A stretch of DNA of 64,000 nucleotides from Tenodera sinensis. Taxonomy: Eukaryota > Arthropoda > Insecta > Mantodea > Mantidae. Shown in pieces: positions 12,612-25,930 of the stretch (position 1 is the stretch's first letter; each line of letters begins with the position of its first letter). The DNA is taken from assembly GCA_030765045.1 (NCBI GenBank), contig CM060969.1, forward strand, positions 42,759,216 through 42,823,215, in the 5' to 3' direction. The position numbers and the translations under genes are program-made. Below the pieces are notes generated by a model. The model saw nothing but the letters and a program-made list of their open reading frames with translations, had not been told where the DNA came from and searched no databases.

Positions 12612-12749
12612 TTAATAACAAGGAATACCTCTGAAATGGCAAACTGTACTTTAAAGCGCTGAAAGCCTGTGAGCACATTGGACTCTGACTATGAAGCTTC
12701 AGGGCTTTAAAGTACAGTTTGCCATTTTAGAGGTATTTCTTGTTATTAA
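12612..12749. mobile_element. fold-back MITE-like element between TTAA sites
   Basis: Inverted arms of about 55 bp (about 12,611-12,665 and 12,695-12,750) agree at all but two positions over their first 47 bp, around a spacer of about 30 bp. TTAA stands at both ends (12,612-12,615 and 12,746-12,749), so the body would be 12,616-12,745, beginning TAACAAGG and ending CTTGTTA. TTAA target duplication is known for piggyBac-type elements, but their termini usually begin with a C-rich motif that is absent here. The superfamily is therefore unassigned. There is no coding capacity. Confidence 0.6.
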
Positions 12750-12754
12750 TAACC

Positions 12755-14905
12755 AATATTTATGCCTTTTTAAAATACCTTGGCCGTTGAAAAAGAACAA
12801 AACTTCAGGTCATTACATAGCAACCAGCTGTTAAAAGATTTGACCATCAGTTAGGTCCTACTGTAATCTCCTTTTCTGTTATAGCTAAAAGGAAATCTGC
12901 AACAAAACCAATTTCACAGAAGTTAACGTAAGTGATTAATATAAGGTTTGTACAAATAATATCTTAGGTGTATTCTGTGTCGTTTTCTGGGGCCTTTTGA
13001 GGCGTGAGCTTCACCGCTAACCTGGGTGCTGATCAAGTTTTCTCCTTAGATTTTAACCTACTCAAAGGCATGTCCTGCGCTAGGCGATATGGTTAGCTAC
13101 CAACCACAATAAGATGTAGGTATGTATTACAACTGAATGCACTCGCTCCATCTCATCCTCTTTCAGCCAATATGTTCGAGCGCATAAACATGTTTTCTGT
13201 GCTATTTTGTAACCCTTATTTTGGTTATTGATCAAGATTATTTAATAAATGGAATATGGCCAAAGGCAGTCAATGAAATGTCCAGGGTTCGTATAATAAT
13301 AAATAATGTAACAGACGCGAGGTGCAGTGACATTTTCTTTAGCGCTATAGGAATTTTTTACAGTGAAATCACATTTCGATTAGCCCACATAATAGAGATG
13401 AAAACAAAACATAGAAAACAATGAAACATGACGGCGAATAACAGAACTCTAAAAATCGAACTGTAAGATTAGGACAAGAAGGGACCCGCTTTATGTTCTC
13501 TATTTTGGGACCCCAATTGTATGCGGGGAGGGGGGGGGGTATGGCTAGATTGATTGAAAACGAGTTAATAGTTTTAGTTTTAATTGTGAGTGATTCATAA
13601 GGTATACAAAGAAAATGCACAGCAGAAACAAAACCAAATATTAATATACAAATTATCATGCCCATGAAAATATTTAAGATATTAAGGATTAGAAAATTAA
13701 CAACTAACAAACCATATTACATCTTGGTTTTAGGCAAAGCTTTCGAAGAATTAATACATGAATGCAATGCATACATAGAACCGTACCAGAAGGATAGCTG
13801 CAATGCTCCGCAGCATTAGAAACTCTCATATTAGGTAACTTATTAACCTTTAATCGATAAGCGCCCGAGAGGATTTTTCAATTATTTTCCACCAAGATCA
13901 CGATAAGCCATTTTGAACAGTAAATATATTCAGGTTTTCCTTTTTCGTTCACCACAATGAACGCATTAATTAATGTGAAGGATTTCGCAAGATTCGATAA
14001 GGAATTCCAGGAGATGAAGAACGTCTTCTTGAAAGGTTGGTAATTACAGAAACTGTTTGACATCATAAACAATGTATATGTCATTCGGTTACGCACGAAC
14101 AATTACGTGATGAGAATTTGCTCTTGAGATTAACAAAGCCATGCTAGATTAATTACAAGTACATGATATTTGTGCCAGCTTTTTTCCAATTATGTTCAAT
14201 ACGAAAGACCTTTCTTAACTAGCTTAAGTAATTTAATTTGTCTGATCAATTCGTAAATTGTTCCTAATGTGTCCGGGTCCGCATTCGCAACCAGTTGTTA
14301 ATACAAAACTGTAATTAATCAAAGACAAAAATGTTTATTATAAATAAATCATGGCTGTCGATTGAAAGCTATCTTTTTAAAACAGCCGAACCAGAAATGG
14401 ATTAAAAAGAAATATTTTAACAACTAATTTGTTCCGAAAGGAGGTTTTCGGCTACCTTCAAAGAAGTACCCGCAAAGTAAGACAAGAGCTAATTTATAAA
14501 AAACATACGAAGTGACAAGTTTGAAAGTACGCACACAGTCTATTTTTCTAGGGGAACAAAAATAAAATGAAAGATTACATGCATAGTTAGAGCTGAAAGC
14601 ACAATAACCCAACAATCACCGATTATTTTTATCGCATAAATGTAAGCCTAAAGGAAGACTAATAATAGCTAAAGAAGCAAAAGGATTTTATTGAATTATA
14701 GTTTATTATGTGGGCCAAATATACCTATTTACACTTTGAAATTTATGTGTCAAAATACCTCTTTAGTTTGGACTAACTTCACTGAACAGTGTTTTTTTTA
14801 ATGTTCCATTAACATCAAAGCTCATATTGGCGGCTTTTAATCTCTTGGAAAATTGCTTAACAGCAACGGTATTCACTCGTTTAGCGCTCTCGTTTTTTCC
14901 TTTTT
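12755..14905. other. no gene recognised
   Basis: AT-rich sequence. A minus-strand 113-codon frame (13,369-13,710) is hydrophobic and low in complexity and I consider it incidental. A G-run is at 13,526-13,540. No repeat family was recognised. Confidence 0.45.
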
Positions 14906-14909
14906 TTTT

Positions 14910-15066
14910 AACTTTGGGTTTCTATTACTTTGGATTGGGAGCATAGATAGCACAGAGAATAATCCTAATTACAGAACAATTCCCACCCTTCCAGCCAGGA
15001 ATCGAACCCACGATCCCTTGCACAACAGGAGTAAACTGTGTTATTTAGCAATGTACCCTATTGGAT
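14910..15066 (-). mobile_element. tRNA-derived SINE, family 4 (minus copy)
   Basis: On the minus strand a B-box-like 'gtgggttcgattcctggc' follows a tRNA-like 5' half that begins 'tccaatagggtacattgct'. The downstream 'gggtgggaattgttctgtaa', 'taggattattctctgtg' and 'ctcccaatcc' parallel the plus-strand copy at 25.15 kb. The head is eroded in its A-box half. Confidence 0.5.
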
Positions 15067-18000
15067 AGTTTATTCACTGTCATTGTTGCATATTTTGAGT
15101 TTAAGTCAACTCCATTCCTTTTATATTTTAATAAATATGCAGCGACACAGAAAAAGTGATATAATTTATTCCAGCCCATACTTCGTCTAGCATCATATTT
15201 AGAAATCCGATTTAGGAAAATTCCTAGGCCTGTATCAGTAACTAGCTATGCAATATTTATTTATAACTTGACTTCAAGCTTTATGAATTAAGATGCTCGT
15301 TTTCTTTTTTTCTTTCTTTTTTTTTTTTTTCGTTACTTTGTGATGTGTTGCCTGGAGTAGCATAATATAAATGTAAGAATAGGTAGATGTGTTCGAAAGT
15401 TAAGTCCGATCTTCTGTGTATGCTTACTCTCACGTACTTTTATTGGGAGTATCATTCATTAGAACATAAACAATAAATTGAGAACTACTGTAAAATTTTG
15501 TAGGTGATACAATTTCACTTTATGAAAAGCTGTAGTTTAATTCAGTGACTCCATCACTATTGTTAGTCACAGAAACTAAATTAAAATGAATTAAAAAGTA
15601 GATATGTTACGGAGACCTCCTGAAGAGATGCTCCTTATTAAATCTCTGCCCATCCCTTGAACCCCACGATTGCCGACTCATTAGAACGGCAATTAAACCG
15701 AAGTGACTCTGACGGGCTGGGTTTGTGCGCGCATGCGTTTGTAATTACTCAACCACCTGGGGTAAATATTTCCTGGGAGACTACGTGGGAAGCAGATTTA
15801 TGATGGTATGCTAATCATAAACTTCTATCAGCAGTTGCAAAGGGATTGTTTGGCATTTCGGCAATGCTGCATCCACTCGGGGGCTGTAATTCAAATGCAC
15901 TGTTCACAAGGAGATTTTGTTATGCATGAAAGCTCCTTTTAGACACTCAACATTTTCTCAAATTCAGTGCTTAAGTTTAGTTTCCAAGAGTTTTTACAAC
16001 CTCACTAGTTTTCTTGTCAAATTTCTTTTAATACTTTTAAAGTATTTGAAAGTCTCGAAAGCAAATAAGGACATGCCCTAAACGGGCTATGTTTTGATGG
16101 CTTTGGACAATGAAATGGGAGTATATCAGTGCGTCAGAAAATCTGCAACAGGGCTGAAAGCTAAAGCGAAATAAACATGGATATCTGTTCAAAGGATGTC
16201 GCCAAGTGATTAGGTTATATGAACGCTGTCCATGACTATACGTTATGAACAACCAGAACAGGTACATCGAAAAACATTGGGTAATTTTTCCTTATTTCCT
16301 TGAATTAAAAATTGTTTATGTACAAGGGGCTTAAAGCATCTCATAATGTCTTCAACACAGCCATCAGCAGTGTGACCTCAAAGTGTACAAAGTACTATAC
16401 ATTCCAAATAATCAGCAAATAAAGAATGACCATGTCTTTCTGGCATTCCGCCTGTCTATAGGCAACCCTTTTTGCGTTGCGGTTCATCGTTAGCCTATAT
16501 ACAGGCGTTATAGTTTGATTCACACACGCATTTACCTTTTAAGTATACAATTTTCCATCTATTGTTGGAACTGTTTACTTTCCAGTCTGAAACATACTAT
16601 TCACTTACTATTTATGGATTTAAGACAACTTCGTGGTGTAATCAACATTTTTAAGATATTTACTATATAAACTAATTTAGTATCACCGTATACGGAACCT
16701 TTTATGAGCATTTAAATTTAGAGCTGTAAATTTTAGAACAGGCATGGTACTCGGCTACTGATGATATGCATGTTACATATCCTTTTATATACCAAGTAAA
16801 CTTAGCAGATCCATTTTTCCTCAGAGCTAACACAAATATCCGTTAAAATGCTCCTTCAATCAGAATATAACATTTATATCGTGGGGCACCGAATGCTATT
16901 TAGCGTGCTAGTTAGAGCACTTTGGTGTTACCTTAGGTTGGCAGGATTGAGCTAACCATTACGCTCCATGTGAGAGAATAGAAATATTAAGATTCAAATT
17001 TAGACTGTGGTAACGATTGAATCACTAACACGCACGCATATACGGTCTTATTCTAATTTTTTGTTCCAGGGACCTCACAAAATGTATTTCCGATTGAAAT
17101 TTCGGTAACCAATTTTTGGCTGTAATGTAATACCTGCTCTAACTACTGTGTTCATGGTAGAGAAAGTTAAAAAAGCAATAGTAAGACATAAACAAATGAA
17201 TAAGTACAACTGCAGTTTGTAATTGGAAAACAGACGAAACGCGATCAATTAATGGTATATACAGAGTTGCAGATGGCGTATCATCCAGAGGTTCTAGAAA
17301 TGGACATCAGAAGAATACAAAAAGCGCGTGCCGGTGCAGACAGATGTGAAGGTAGAAAGAAAAGCAATTTACGGCTGACTCCTGGGACACGCCTTCCTTA
17401 GGGCTATTATTGTTAATTGCCCTGCCCATTATATGCAAGGAAAACCTGGAAGTTACCAAAAGCCAGTCGGCTAGTGGTCGATGCTCGTTTTGTCAGTGTG
17501 CCTAGTCAGCCAATCACCTTCTTCATAAATTATTTCCTGCAATGACATTGGATAATGAAGTTTAGCATACTATTAGCGGTATCTTTACGCACAGGGTAAT
17601 TAGACAAGTTAAGTAATTAGCCAGTGAACACGTGAAATGATTTCCATCACGCATGGCCTGATGCGTTGGAAATATAGCAGATGCACCAAATGCACTGTCA
17701 TTAGCTCAAAGTCGTACATCAGAGAAAATCACTTAAGCTTAGAAAATTAGCGTTTAATTACGTTCTAAAGAGAAACAACAGAATGTGTGCACACTGAGCA
17801 TGACCTTAAGCGCCCTTGGTAACGTGGAATGTATTCATGTTAAACAAGATACTTCTCATGATTGCCTTTAAAGACATTTGAACTTCTAATGCACAATAAT
17901 TATTACCACTTAGCGGATTACCATGTACCTCTATTAAGGAACCTTTAGATAAAGTGCAATGAAATTGAAAATTACATGCGGGTACATACAAGAGCTTCGG

Positions 18001-19870
18001 AACTTCACGTACTCCATTTAGCAACATTCCTATTTATTCCTAACCACATGTTTGGGAGCGAGGTGTGTTTTCCAAAACCCAAACTATTCTATGTGTATTA
18101 TTTTGAATTTCTTTTTTAACTTTTCTATAAAAATGTAGTTAAATATACATTTTCATAGCACTTTTGTCTTAATTACTGATTATCAAAGTAAATATTTATT
18201 TTCAAAACAAAACTGATAAAAACCAAGAATGTATTCTCGTTTTAGTCATAGGCAATTTTATTTATTTGTACATTTGTTTATTTCTTCATTATTTGTTGAT
18301 CTATTTATCCATGTATATATTTATTTATTCATTTTGGAGCCTAATAATGAAATGACCAGGGCAAGTACCAGTTTAACCAAACAGGAAATAAAATACCTAA
18401 CATCTACGACTAAAACAAGCTGAGGTATACAAATGTAACTTTGAATAATAATACTTCAGGCATGATTGCAACATATGCTCTTAAATTATAAGTACTCCAC
18501 TTTATTTTATTTTATTTATTTTTATATTTTCACGTGCCCCATTGTGTGTACCACATATTTATCGCATTATTGTGTTACAATAATTACAATATTTCAATGT
18601 TAATTCTGTTAACACATAGCACAAATGGCCCCTAATATTTGTCCACAATGTCACTGTGGTTTATTGGCCAGTTCTCTTCACTACTGGTCCTCGCCTTGAA
18701 GACACTGCGTTACCGATCCAAGTATTGGACTTCCACAGCTTTTAAGTCTCAGAAAACACGCTTGTCCACGTTTCAACAAAAAATCAGTAGGTAAAACAGA
18801 ACTATTAAAGCAGATCTGAACCTTTACTTCCTGATATGTATTGGAATATACCACAGTGTCTCAGAAGTGGTTCTTAAGTATGCATTTATCAAATTATTGT
18901 CATTTAAAATTTAAACAGGCCAAATTAGTATTGAACATTTTAAGGTTCAAATTCTTAATACGAAGCATGAATTTTCCAATTTAACCTAAAATCAAACACG
19001 CAATGGTAGGCAAAGTTCCAAACAGTTATCATAAAAGTTTAGCATACACAATACATATTTTAGTTATGTACAATAAAGGAATATTAGGTATTATTTAACG
19101 ACCAGGAATATGTATTGTTGTAAAACCCTAACAAGAATTAAGAGGTGTAAGAAATTAGGTTCCCTTTGTCCTTCTTTTGTCATCAACTGTGCATTAAACC
19201 ACAAAAACATAGAATTGCACTAGAACAAAATTACCATTTGTCAGATTAATTCAAGTGCATCCCTAGCTGTAGTTTTTGCCTTCGAGAAGAATGATGTCAA
19301 TTGAGAATTCTCAAACCACGCCCTACTTTTCGATAAGAAAAGATTGGATTCCTTTATGACACACTTTAGTTTGCGTTGGTGTTGACGACGGAGGTGAAAA
19401 ATTGCAAGTCTAAGTCAAGTTCATGAATAAACATTACCTTTCCATTCCCCTTACGTGTTCGCATTATTACTTTATCCATGTTTAATACTTTAGCGTAATT
19501 ACGCAGTTAACAGTGGCACTGCCCTATCAAGAAGGAAAAACACCTACCCTGTAATTTGCGTCATAGACGTTTATCTTTTAGTTAACTGTTTTATTGCTTT
19601 TACCTTACAATGTAGCAGGATTTGCACACGTTAATGGAGAATACCAGTTCTACTAATAAACTCTTTATATAGTAAAGGCGTTGTTTGGGAGGACGGTCAA
19701 CAATAAATTAATCTTAGTTAGTAACTGAACTCCGTGTGTTTCACTTCGCGGTTACAGAAAACCAAAGGTCCAAAAATGCCTTGCTTTCTCACTCACTCTT
19801 CTATGTAATACGATTACTAATTGAAATAAGCTCTCATTACACATTTACACAACTGTAATAGTATAACGAT
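15067..19870. other. no gene recognised
   Basis: About 4.8 kb of AT-rich DNA with only short incidental frames (up to 76 codons). It has a T-rich run at about 15,300-15,330 and TTTA-rich stretches at 18,250-18,340 and 18,498-18,530. A weak tRNA-like string at 16,905-16,960 has no convincing B box. No repeat family used elsewhere in the window was found. Confidence 0.45.
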
Positions 19871-19871
19871 T

Positions 19872-20090
19872 TTACTACATGTGACACACCTGGCAATGAC
19901 ATTGATGATACATGGAATGAAGATAGAGCACCGATGGAATGAGATGACGGGGGAAACCGGAAAACCCGGAGGAAAGCCGCCCCTGAGTAGCTTTGTCCAT
20001 CACAAATCCCACATGCGTTTGCCTGGGATCGAACCAGGGCTGATTTGGTGAGAGGTGAATGGTCTAATCCCTCGGCTACGGCGCGGTCTT
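19872..20090 (-). mobile_element. tRNA-derived SINE, family 2 (subfamily B), intact head
   Basis: On the minus strand the head reads 'gcgccgtagccgagggatta', then 'ccattcacctctcaccaaa', then a good B box 'ggttcgatccc'. It is followed by the family core ('gtgggatttgtgatggac', 'tcctccgggttttccggttt'). The tail ends in 'cattccatgtatcatcaat', matching the copy at 53.33 kb and not the subfamily A tail. This is the best-preserved tRNA-like head of the family in the window. Confidence 0.75.
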
Positions 20091-20379
20091 AATAAGTACA
20101 AGTGGCATAAAATAGCAATGGTAAAGGTTTTTTTAAAAAGCGGTTCCTATGAAGTGGACTTGAAATCCCTATCCTTTGTATAACCATGAAAAAAAACGAA
20201 TAAGGACTTCAATTCAGAAAATTATAAGTATGTATTTGAAAAAGAAATATATCTCGGAGATCGTTAATGTTGTAAGTAATCAAATATCAGAATTATATTC
20301 AAAATCGTTAGAGCCACTTTTGATAAAATGGAATAAGAAAAAAATTATCCATGAAAGGTGAAGCTTGAAGTGGGGGAAT

Positions 20380-20473
20380 TTTGTTAAAAATCTTCATATC
20401 GGATGCTTGGAAGGTGCTGAACCTATATATTTTTGTTTTTGAGTTATGCTGTTCACAGGATCTCTCACTCCCT

Positions 20474-20552
<79 letters not shown>

Positions 20553-20705
20553 GCGCGCGCGCGCGCACACACAAAATGTTTTCTAAAAAATAATTCTTTT
20601 TAGATTCAGGGGCTTAAAAACACGCATTTCTGGTGAAGTCTCTGTATCAAATTTTTGGGTGGATACAATATTTTTTCTCATTTCTGCAAATACCTACATA
20701 TCACT
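20380..20705 (-). repeat. MSR repeat with long (CT)n(CA)n microsatellite
   Basis: On the plus strand, 'tttgagttatgctgttcaca' precedes a (CT)n(CA)n(GC)n(CA)n tract at 20,481-20,573. It is followed by 'agattcaggggcttaaaaac', 'catttctggtgaagtctc' and 'caaatttttgggtgg'. Reverse-complemented, these match the flanks of the (GT)n tract at 30.53 kb in the same order. The 70-codon frame is a translation of the microsatellite. Confidence 0.65.
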
Positions 20706-20879
20706 GTATATAAGTTTCTAAGAATAATTAGAAGCAAGTGTTTAAGCATGAGTTGAAATAAATATGGTTTCATTGTGCCTAATAACAGGTAGTACTTGGC
20801 TCGTTTGTTGTTTAACATACAAGTCATGTAGAAAGATGATTGCACGTATGAAACAATGTGTTAGTAAGTCTGGGTTATT

Positions 20880-22500
20880 TCATATTCGTTCTGAGAACTT
20901 AGGAAACACTGCATAAAAGCACGTTGATACAGCTGGAAAACTATCTGGACCGTGAGTGGAAACAACAAAGCCTTTGAATGGTTTGAAACATCCCAAAAAG
21001 ATTCTTATCGCTAAAAGTAACTCCAGTTGTAAACGTTTGATTGCGCATGCGTGCTTTAAAATGAGAAACGCCGTTATAACTGACTCAGCTCCACTCGAAA
21101 TTTTGCTACACTGTGTGTCATTTGAATTCGATAGGGCGAATAATTTATATTTTATGGTGGCAGAAACGTGCAGAACGCTCACCTTTGGAATTCTATTATT
21201 TTCTGGATCAACTGCCATTTTTTTTAAATTTACTTTGTGCCTCATCACCCATATGAAGGACAAATTGTACGAAGCAGCGATGCAGAATAATGAAAAATCT
21301 TTCCTCTTTCCCTAGCTTCAATTTTCGTTTCAATTTCTCTGACAAAACAAACATGACAAACGACATACGAGAGGGCGGAGTCGAGTTAACCAACTAGAAA
21401 TTGATTCCAAAACAAAATTCTGCTTTAAAGGGGGAGCAAGGAAAGAGAATATGGTGAAGTGCGGGCCGTTGACAGTCAAAACTTTTTTCCCTTTCTTTTT
21501 CACGAAAACTACAACTACTCCTGGCAAGCGCAAAATAGAAGGGCATGGCTTGATTTTAAAAAAATAATTCTCTAGACATGATTTATTCTCCTCGGCCACA
21601 GAGTTTGGAACTTCCGCGTGGAAAAAAAATGTTGGGGATATGCATTCTACCGGGCATGGAAGAGAAATAGGGAAAATGGCACAGGAGGCCATGTACGGTT
21701 CAACGGAGATGTTAAAAACAATGAGAATGACTAGGGGAGGGGGTGGGACGTTGGGAGGGATGACAGCAATGTGTAAGCGCGATAGGGAAAGCTCACTTTT
21801 GGGATTGGGAGGGTTATGTACCAAACTCCCGCCCCGTGGGCCGTTGTTTTGTTTCCCCCAAGGGCAGAGGATGCCAGCATTGTTGTGTTTCGGTGGGGTG
21901 TGAGAATGGTGCAAATTGTGGTGAACAATGGAAAACGGGTCAGGTAGACTAAACAGAACAAGGGAACGTTTGGCACATATCACTGCACCAAATGCCCTGA
22001 ACCAATCGACGGGTATTATCAGGAAACCCCTAGATAGGTCCAAGGGTGACTCAGGTTACGTCAATGGCTTCAATATCTGCTCTATCAACGGCGTCGTCCA
22101 GCGTCTAACTTGAGTGCACCAGCGGCCTTCAATTATAACTCTATTATTAATCTAGCTCGAGGTTATAACTTGGAACCCATTCAAATGATATCAAAGAAGG
22201 TCAACACGTTTATTATGTCAACCGAAACCATCCCAATTTACTCAGTTGAGAAACCTGGAAACTTAAGCGCAATTTTACATCGGATCCTACGTGTGCGTTC
22301 ACATACCAGGTTAATCCAGGAAGTAAAGACCGTCTACGCATTCCCACTATGCAGCTCGGGCTTCTGTCCAAGTTTGAATGGTTTCCTCATCTTTTTCTGC
22401 ACGAGTGCCATCCAAACAAATTCTAGTACATTCTGTGATTGTTCAAACCGATCTATTGATACAAAGTTCCACCAACTGAGAGGTCAAACGTGATGGATTT
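20880..22500. other. long island open on both strands; 237-codon minus frame at 21,330-22,043
   Basis: This stretch has higher GC than its flanks and is unusually open. It holds a minus-strand frame of 237 codons (the longest in the window), a plus frame of 119 codons (20,956-21,315), a minus frame of 127 codons (20,880-21,263) and a plus frame of 127 codons (22,110-22,493). The 237-codon translation is rich in proline and hydrophobics, with no motif or repeat I recognise. Overlap of open frames on both strands suggests composition, a decayed element or non-coding conserved DNA. It is not called as a gene. Confidence 0.3.
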
Positions 22501-25145
22501 TAGAATGCTCCGTAGTTAGAACACGCAGAAAGGAAGTGAATAATGATAAAGTAACGAGCGAAAGAAATATCAGAAAGCACTGTGAAATGTTCAACAACTG
22601 ATGAACAAATATGCATGATGAAGCTTGACCTGTATCTTTGTCACTCGTCAAAGGTTATTTGAAGAATCAAGTAACCATCATGAAAGACGGAGGTGTAACC
22701 TAGATAATGATAGACTTTTCCCCAAATTCCTCTTTTCCTGGTGAAATTGTCCGAGCATCTTGGGAAAATGGACTGGAGCCAGGCATTACAATACGAGAGT
22801 TTTAAAAATCTTGAACAGGTATGACAAATGTTTAAACAATGGCGAGTACCTATGTGGAAATATGAAATGCTTCACGTTCACTTTAGTGACTTCTATTTTT
22901 AATAAAATATTACTTTCTGATTACCTAGTACTTTACAATGATGCTAGCCATATTGAATATCTTCAGGATGAAAGTAAGGCTGTATCTTAATTATATTTAT
23001 AGAGTCTACACATAATCCATTACGCATTTTAACCCAAATAAGCAACTGTTTCAAACAAAAGGGACCAAATGTGTTTCTCTTGATCAACTTCTTCACATGA
23101 TAAAGTGAACCTTAGGATGGCTCTATTGAGAAAACCGCTCTTGTAATCTAATATACCACGTCACAAACTTAATAATAAGGTACTCAAGTGATTACTATGG
23201 GGAGATAACATTTAGATTCAGGAAAGCCGTTTACCACTCCCAAGGGAAAATGTAAGCAAGAATTCTGGATTGTACTCATAGATAAGAGGAGTTCGCCGCC
23301 GTTTGGTCTTTGAAGTGAGTCCCTGACAACTATATATCACAGTTGTATCCGTTTCCCAAAAACCGGAGGGAACGAGCGGAAATTCAATTTTGGTGGTAAT
23401 TTTTCCCATATGGTGTTGCGGTGCGGTGTTGGGGCTATCGCCTTTGAAGGGAAGGACCCAGCTCGCTCCTCCCCAGTTCTGCGCCGCACCAATAACTTTT
23501 ATACTTCACCCTCATCAAACATCTGACCACTTTTGGGGCTTCTATGAAATTTGTGCCCCTAACAAGCTGGTGTATCTAGTTTAACAAATTACAGCTGGGT
23601 GGCATCAGATTGCGTGTTCCATTCTTTTTCACGCTCTTGCCCAAATTTAACACTTCGCCATTCTCCAAATGCTACTCTAGCTGGAAATTTAATTATCTTT
23701 TACAGTCATAACTTACATTTTACGATAACACAAATACACTTATTTTAAACACTTAAGGGAGGTAGCAGATGGTACCGTAAAATATTTTCACTTCTGTCGA
23801 GATTTAAATGACATTTTCCACTCTCAGTCGCATTGCACATGACAGAAAATCTACCTGAAGAAGCTCAACACTAGACACAAAATATGTATTTTAGAAGCTA
23901 TTATCAATAATAAAGCAGCAACTATATTTTAGTTAAATAACAGTGCCATTTAAATGTTTCTTCGAACATTTAAGAAACTTAATGTTCGAAGATGAAATCC
24001 AATGGATAACAGTCATTATCGCTTACAGTGAAAACACTGCTGACAGCTTGTAAATTATTACACAATATCCTTAAATCAACATAATGAATTGTATATAAGT
24101 GAGAAGAAAGGAAAATTTCAACCAACATTGGAAACAAAGGCTTAGAATGAGAATTATAATGTTAAAATATTTTAAAGTGACGGTAATAAAGAGTAAAATT
24201 TTAATTTTTGCTGCTGAAAATGGAGCTGTTTCACAACACAAGGAATGTGAAACACAGCTAAAGATCTTTTTGTCATTTAATCGTACTCCTAATATTTAAA
24301 ATATCAATCTAATAGCAAGATGTGGAAAATACCTTGCAAGATTCTACATATATTCTGCCCTACCCCACCCTGACAGAAGTTTCAGCTTCAAAAATACAAT
24401 ATTTCATGAATTAAAACCAAAATTAAAATCATAATTAGTTTTAGTAGTAGTGTAAGTGCTTTGATAAAACCTAATCTGAGTGAAATTGTTGGGGGATGAA
24501 GACACTGGGGAGATACCTACGCCTCGAAAATAAGACTCAGTTACAATTGTGAATCCATTTCTAGCTGGATATGCTAACGAAAACAAATTATCTGCACCTA
24601 CCACTTACAATCAAGTGGTTTAACTAGAAAGAATTGCGCATTGCATATTGCATTCAGTCAGTGCAAAACCAGCAAATAGAATACGACTAAAACTTAATGT
24701 ATATTTTGGACAACATACATATCCATGTCCTCTAACCCGTGGCCACATTTAAACCGCAGAAGTTTCGAACACAAATTGCAAGGATAATAACGCTATATCA
24801 ACCTCTACGTACCGATGAGTTATAAGTATTATCATTTGATGGATAGGTACTATTATAACTACAATAAACGTCAAACTATCGATGTGTTGAAGATACATCC
24901 TCTAAGCTACCTCTGTGCAATTATCATCATTAGTGAACCCGGTAATGTAGTCCGATTTTATTGATTACAGATTTGTCAATGAAACAAAGCAGTACTTAAC
25001 CAATTCTCTCCACGTAACGGTTTAGATCAGTAAATGGACCATGCTTTCAGTAATTTTCAAAAGGTAAAGTCGACACTCAGAGAACAAAAGTGCTTGTTCT
25101 ATTCCGTTTATTAAGAGACAAATCTGCACTTCACATTTGCATATT
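22501..25145. other. no gene recognised; small hairpin
   Basis: AT-rich sequence with incidental frames below 80 codons. A short hairpin with CTTCGAACATT / AATGTTCGAAG arms lies at about 23,961-23,992. Nothing else is supportable. Confidence 0.45.
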
Positions 25146-25149
25146 TGGC

Positions 25150-25330
25150 TAAACTGGTCCCGTAGCTCAGTCGGCAGAGCACATGTGCAAGGGGTCCCGA
25201 GTTTGATTCCCTGCTGCGAATGGGAATTTGTCTTCTACTAGGGTTATTTCCTACCCCTCCTAGAGTCTGGAAGTGTGAATTTAATGTGATAAGTTAATCC
25301 CAAGTAACAAAACTCAAAGTTCAAAAAACA
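25150..25330 (+). mobile_element. tRNA-derived SINE, family 4 (plus copy)
   Basis: The head 'gtagctcagtcggcagagca' is a strong tRNA-like A-box region, and 'gagtttgattccctg' is B-box-like. Downstream 'gggaatttgtcttct', 'tagggttatttcc' and 'aatcccaagtaacaaaactc' parallel the minus copy at 14.9 kb. The tRNA-like part cannot fold into a normal cloverleaf acceptor stem with its flanks, so this is read as a SINE head and not a tRNA gene. Confidence 0.6.
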
Positions 25331-25685
25331 CCGCTAAGCGAGTGAACATCATTTCTGTTGACCAATGTCCCAAGAGGTTAAAAGCCGCCGATTTTAAAGG
25401 TTATATATGGATATAACATTAAAAAGTAGATGAAGGTGTAGGAAAGATACAGTAGTCCAAAGCCATATTCAGTTTTTAAGAAAATTGGATCAATGTGTAC
25501 TATTTTTGAAAACAAGAAAAACCAAATGGCGACCTGCAGCTAGGAAAATGATACGAATTTGAAAACGTAAAAGGGATATTTTGAAATTATTAAGGCCACA
25601 AAATATTTCGTTTATATAAATTGTATGCTTTAGATTTCCATTTCCTTTCTTTTGTTTTGTTTTTCTCCACCCTTAAGGTTTATCA
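25331..25685. other. no gene recognised
   Basis: AT-rich spacer between the SINE and the MSR copy. Nothing supportable. Confidence 0.45.
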
Positions 25686-25687
25686 AG

Positions 25688-25930
25688 AGTAAGAAAATCA
25701 CTCAGATCGAAATCATTAGAAATTAGTTTGGAGTCTGAGCATTTTCTTGAACGTTTTGTTTTTGAGTTAAGCTGTTCATGCGCGCGCGCACACCCACGCA
25801 CTCACGCACACATACAATACACACAATTTTCATTCAGGAGCCTCAAAACATGTATTTTAGGCAAAATATCAAAATTTTGGATGCAATGGAATACTTCCTC
25901 TGGTTACTGTTTGTAAGTAGGTATTAGTAA
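25688..25930 (-). repeat. MSR repeat with interrupted CG/CA microsatellite
   Basis: On the plus strand 'tttgagttaagctgttcatg' precedes an interrupted (GC)n(CA)n tract at about 25,780-25,825. It is followed by 'attcaggagcctcaaaacat' and 'aaaattttggatg'. These are the same two flanking blocks, in the same order, as at 20.4 kb. The interruptions suggest an older tract. Confidence 0.6.

Noticed and set aside
16905..16960. tRNA-like SINE head
   Set aside because: The A-box-like string has no acceptable B box at the right distance and no similarity to other copies.
25157..25230. Possible functional tRNA gene
   Set aside because: A good A-box region and a B-box-like string are present, but no matching acceptor stem can be formed and the downstream sequence matches another repeat copy at 14.9 kb, so it is a SINE head.
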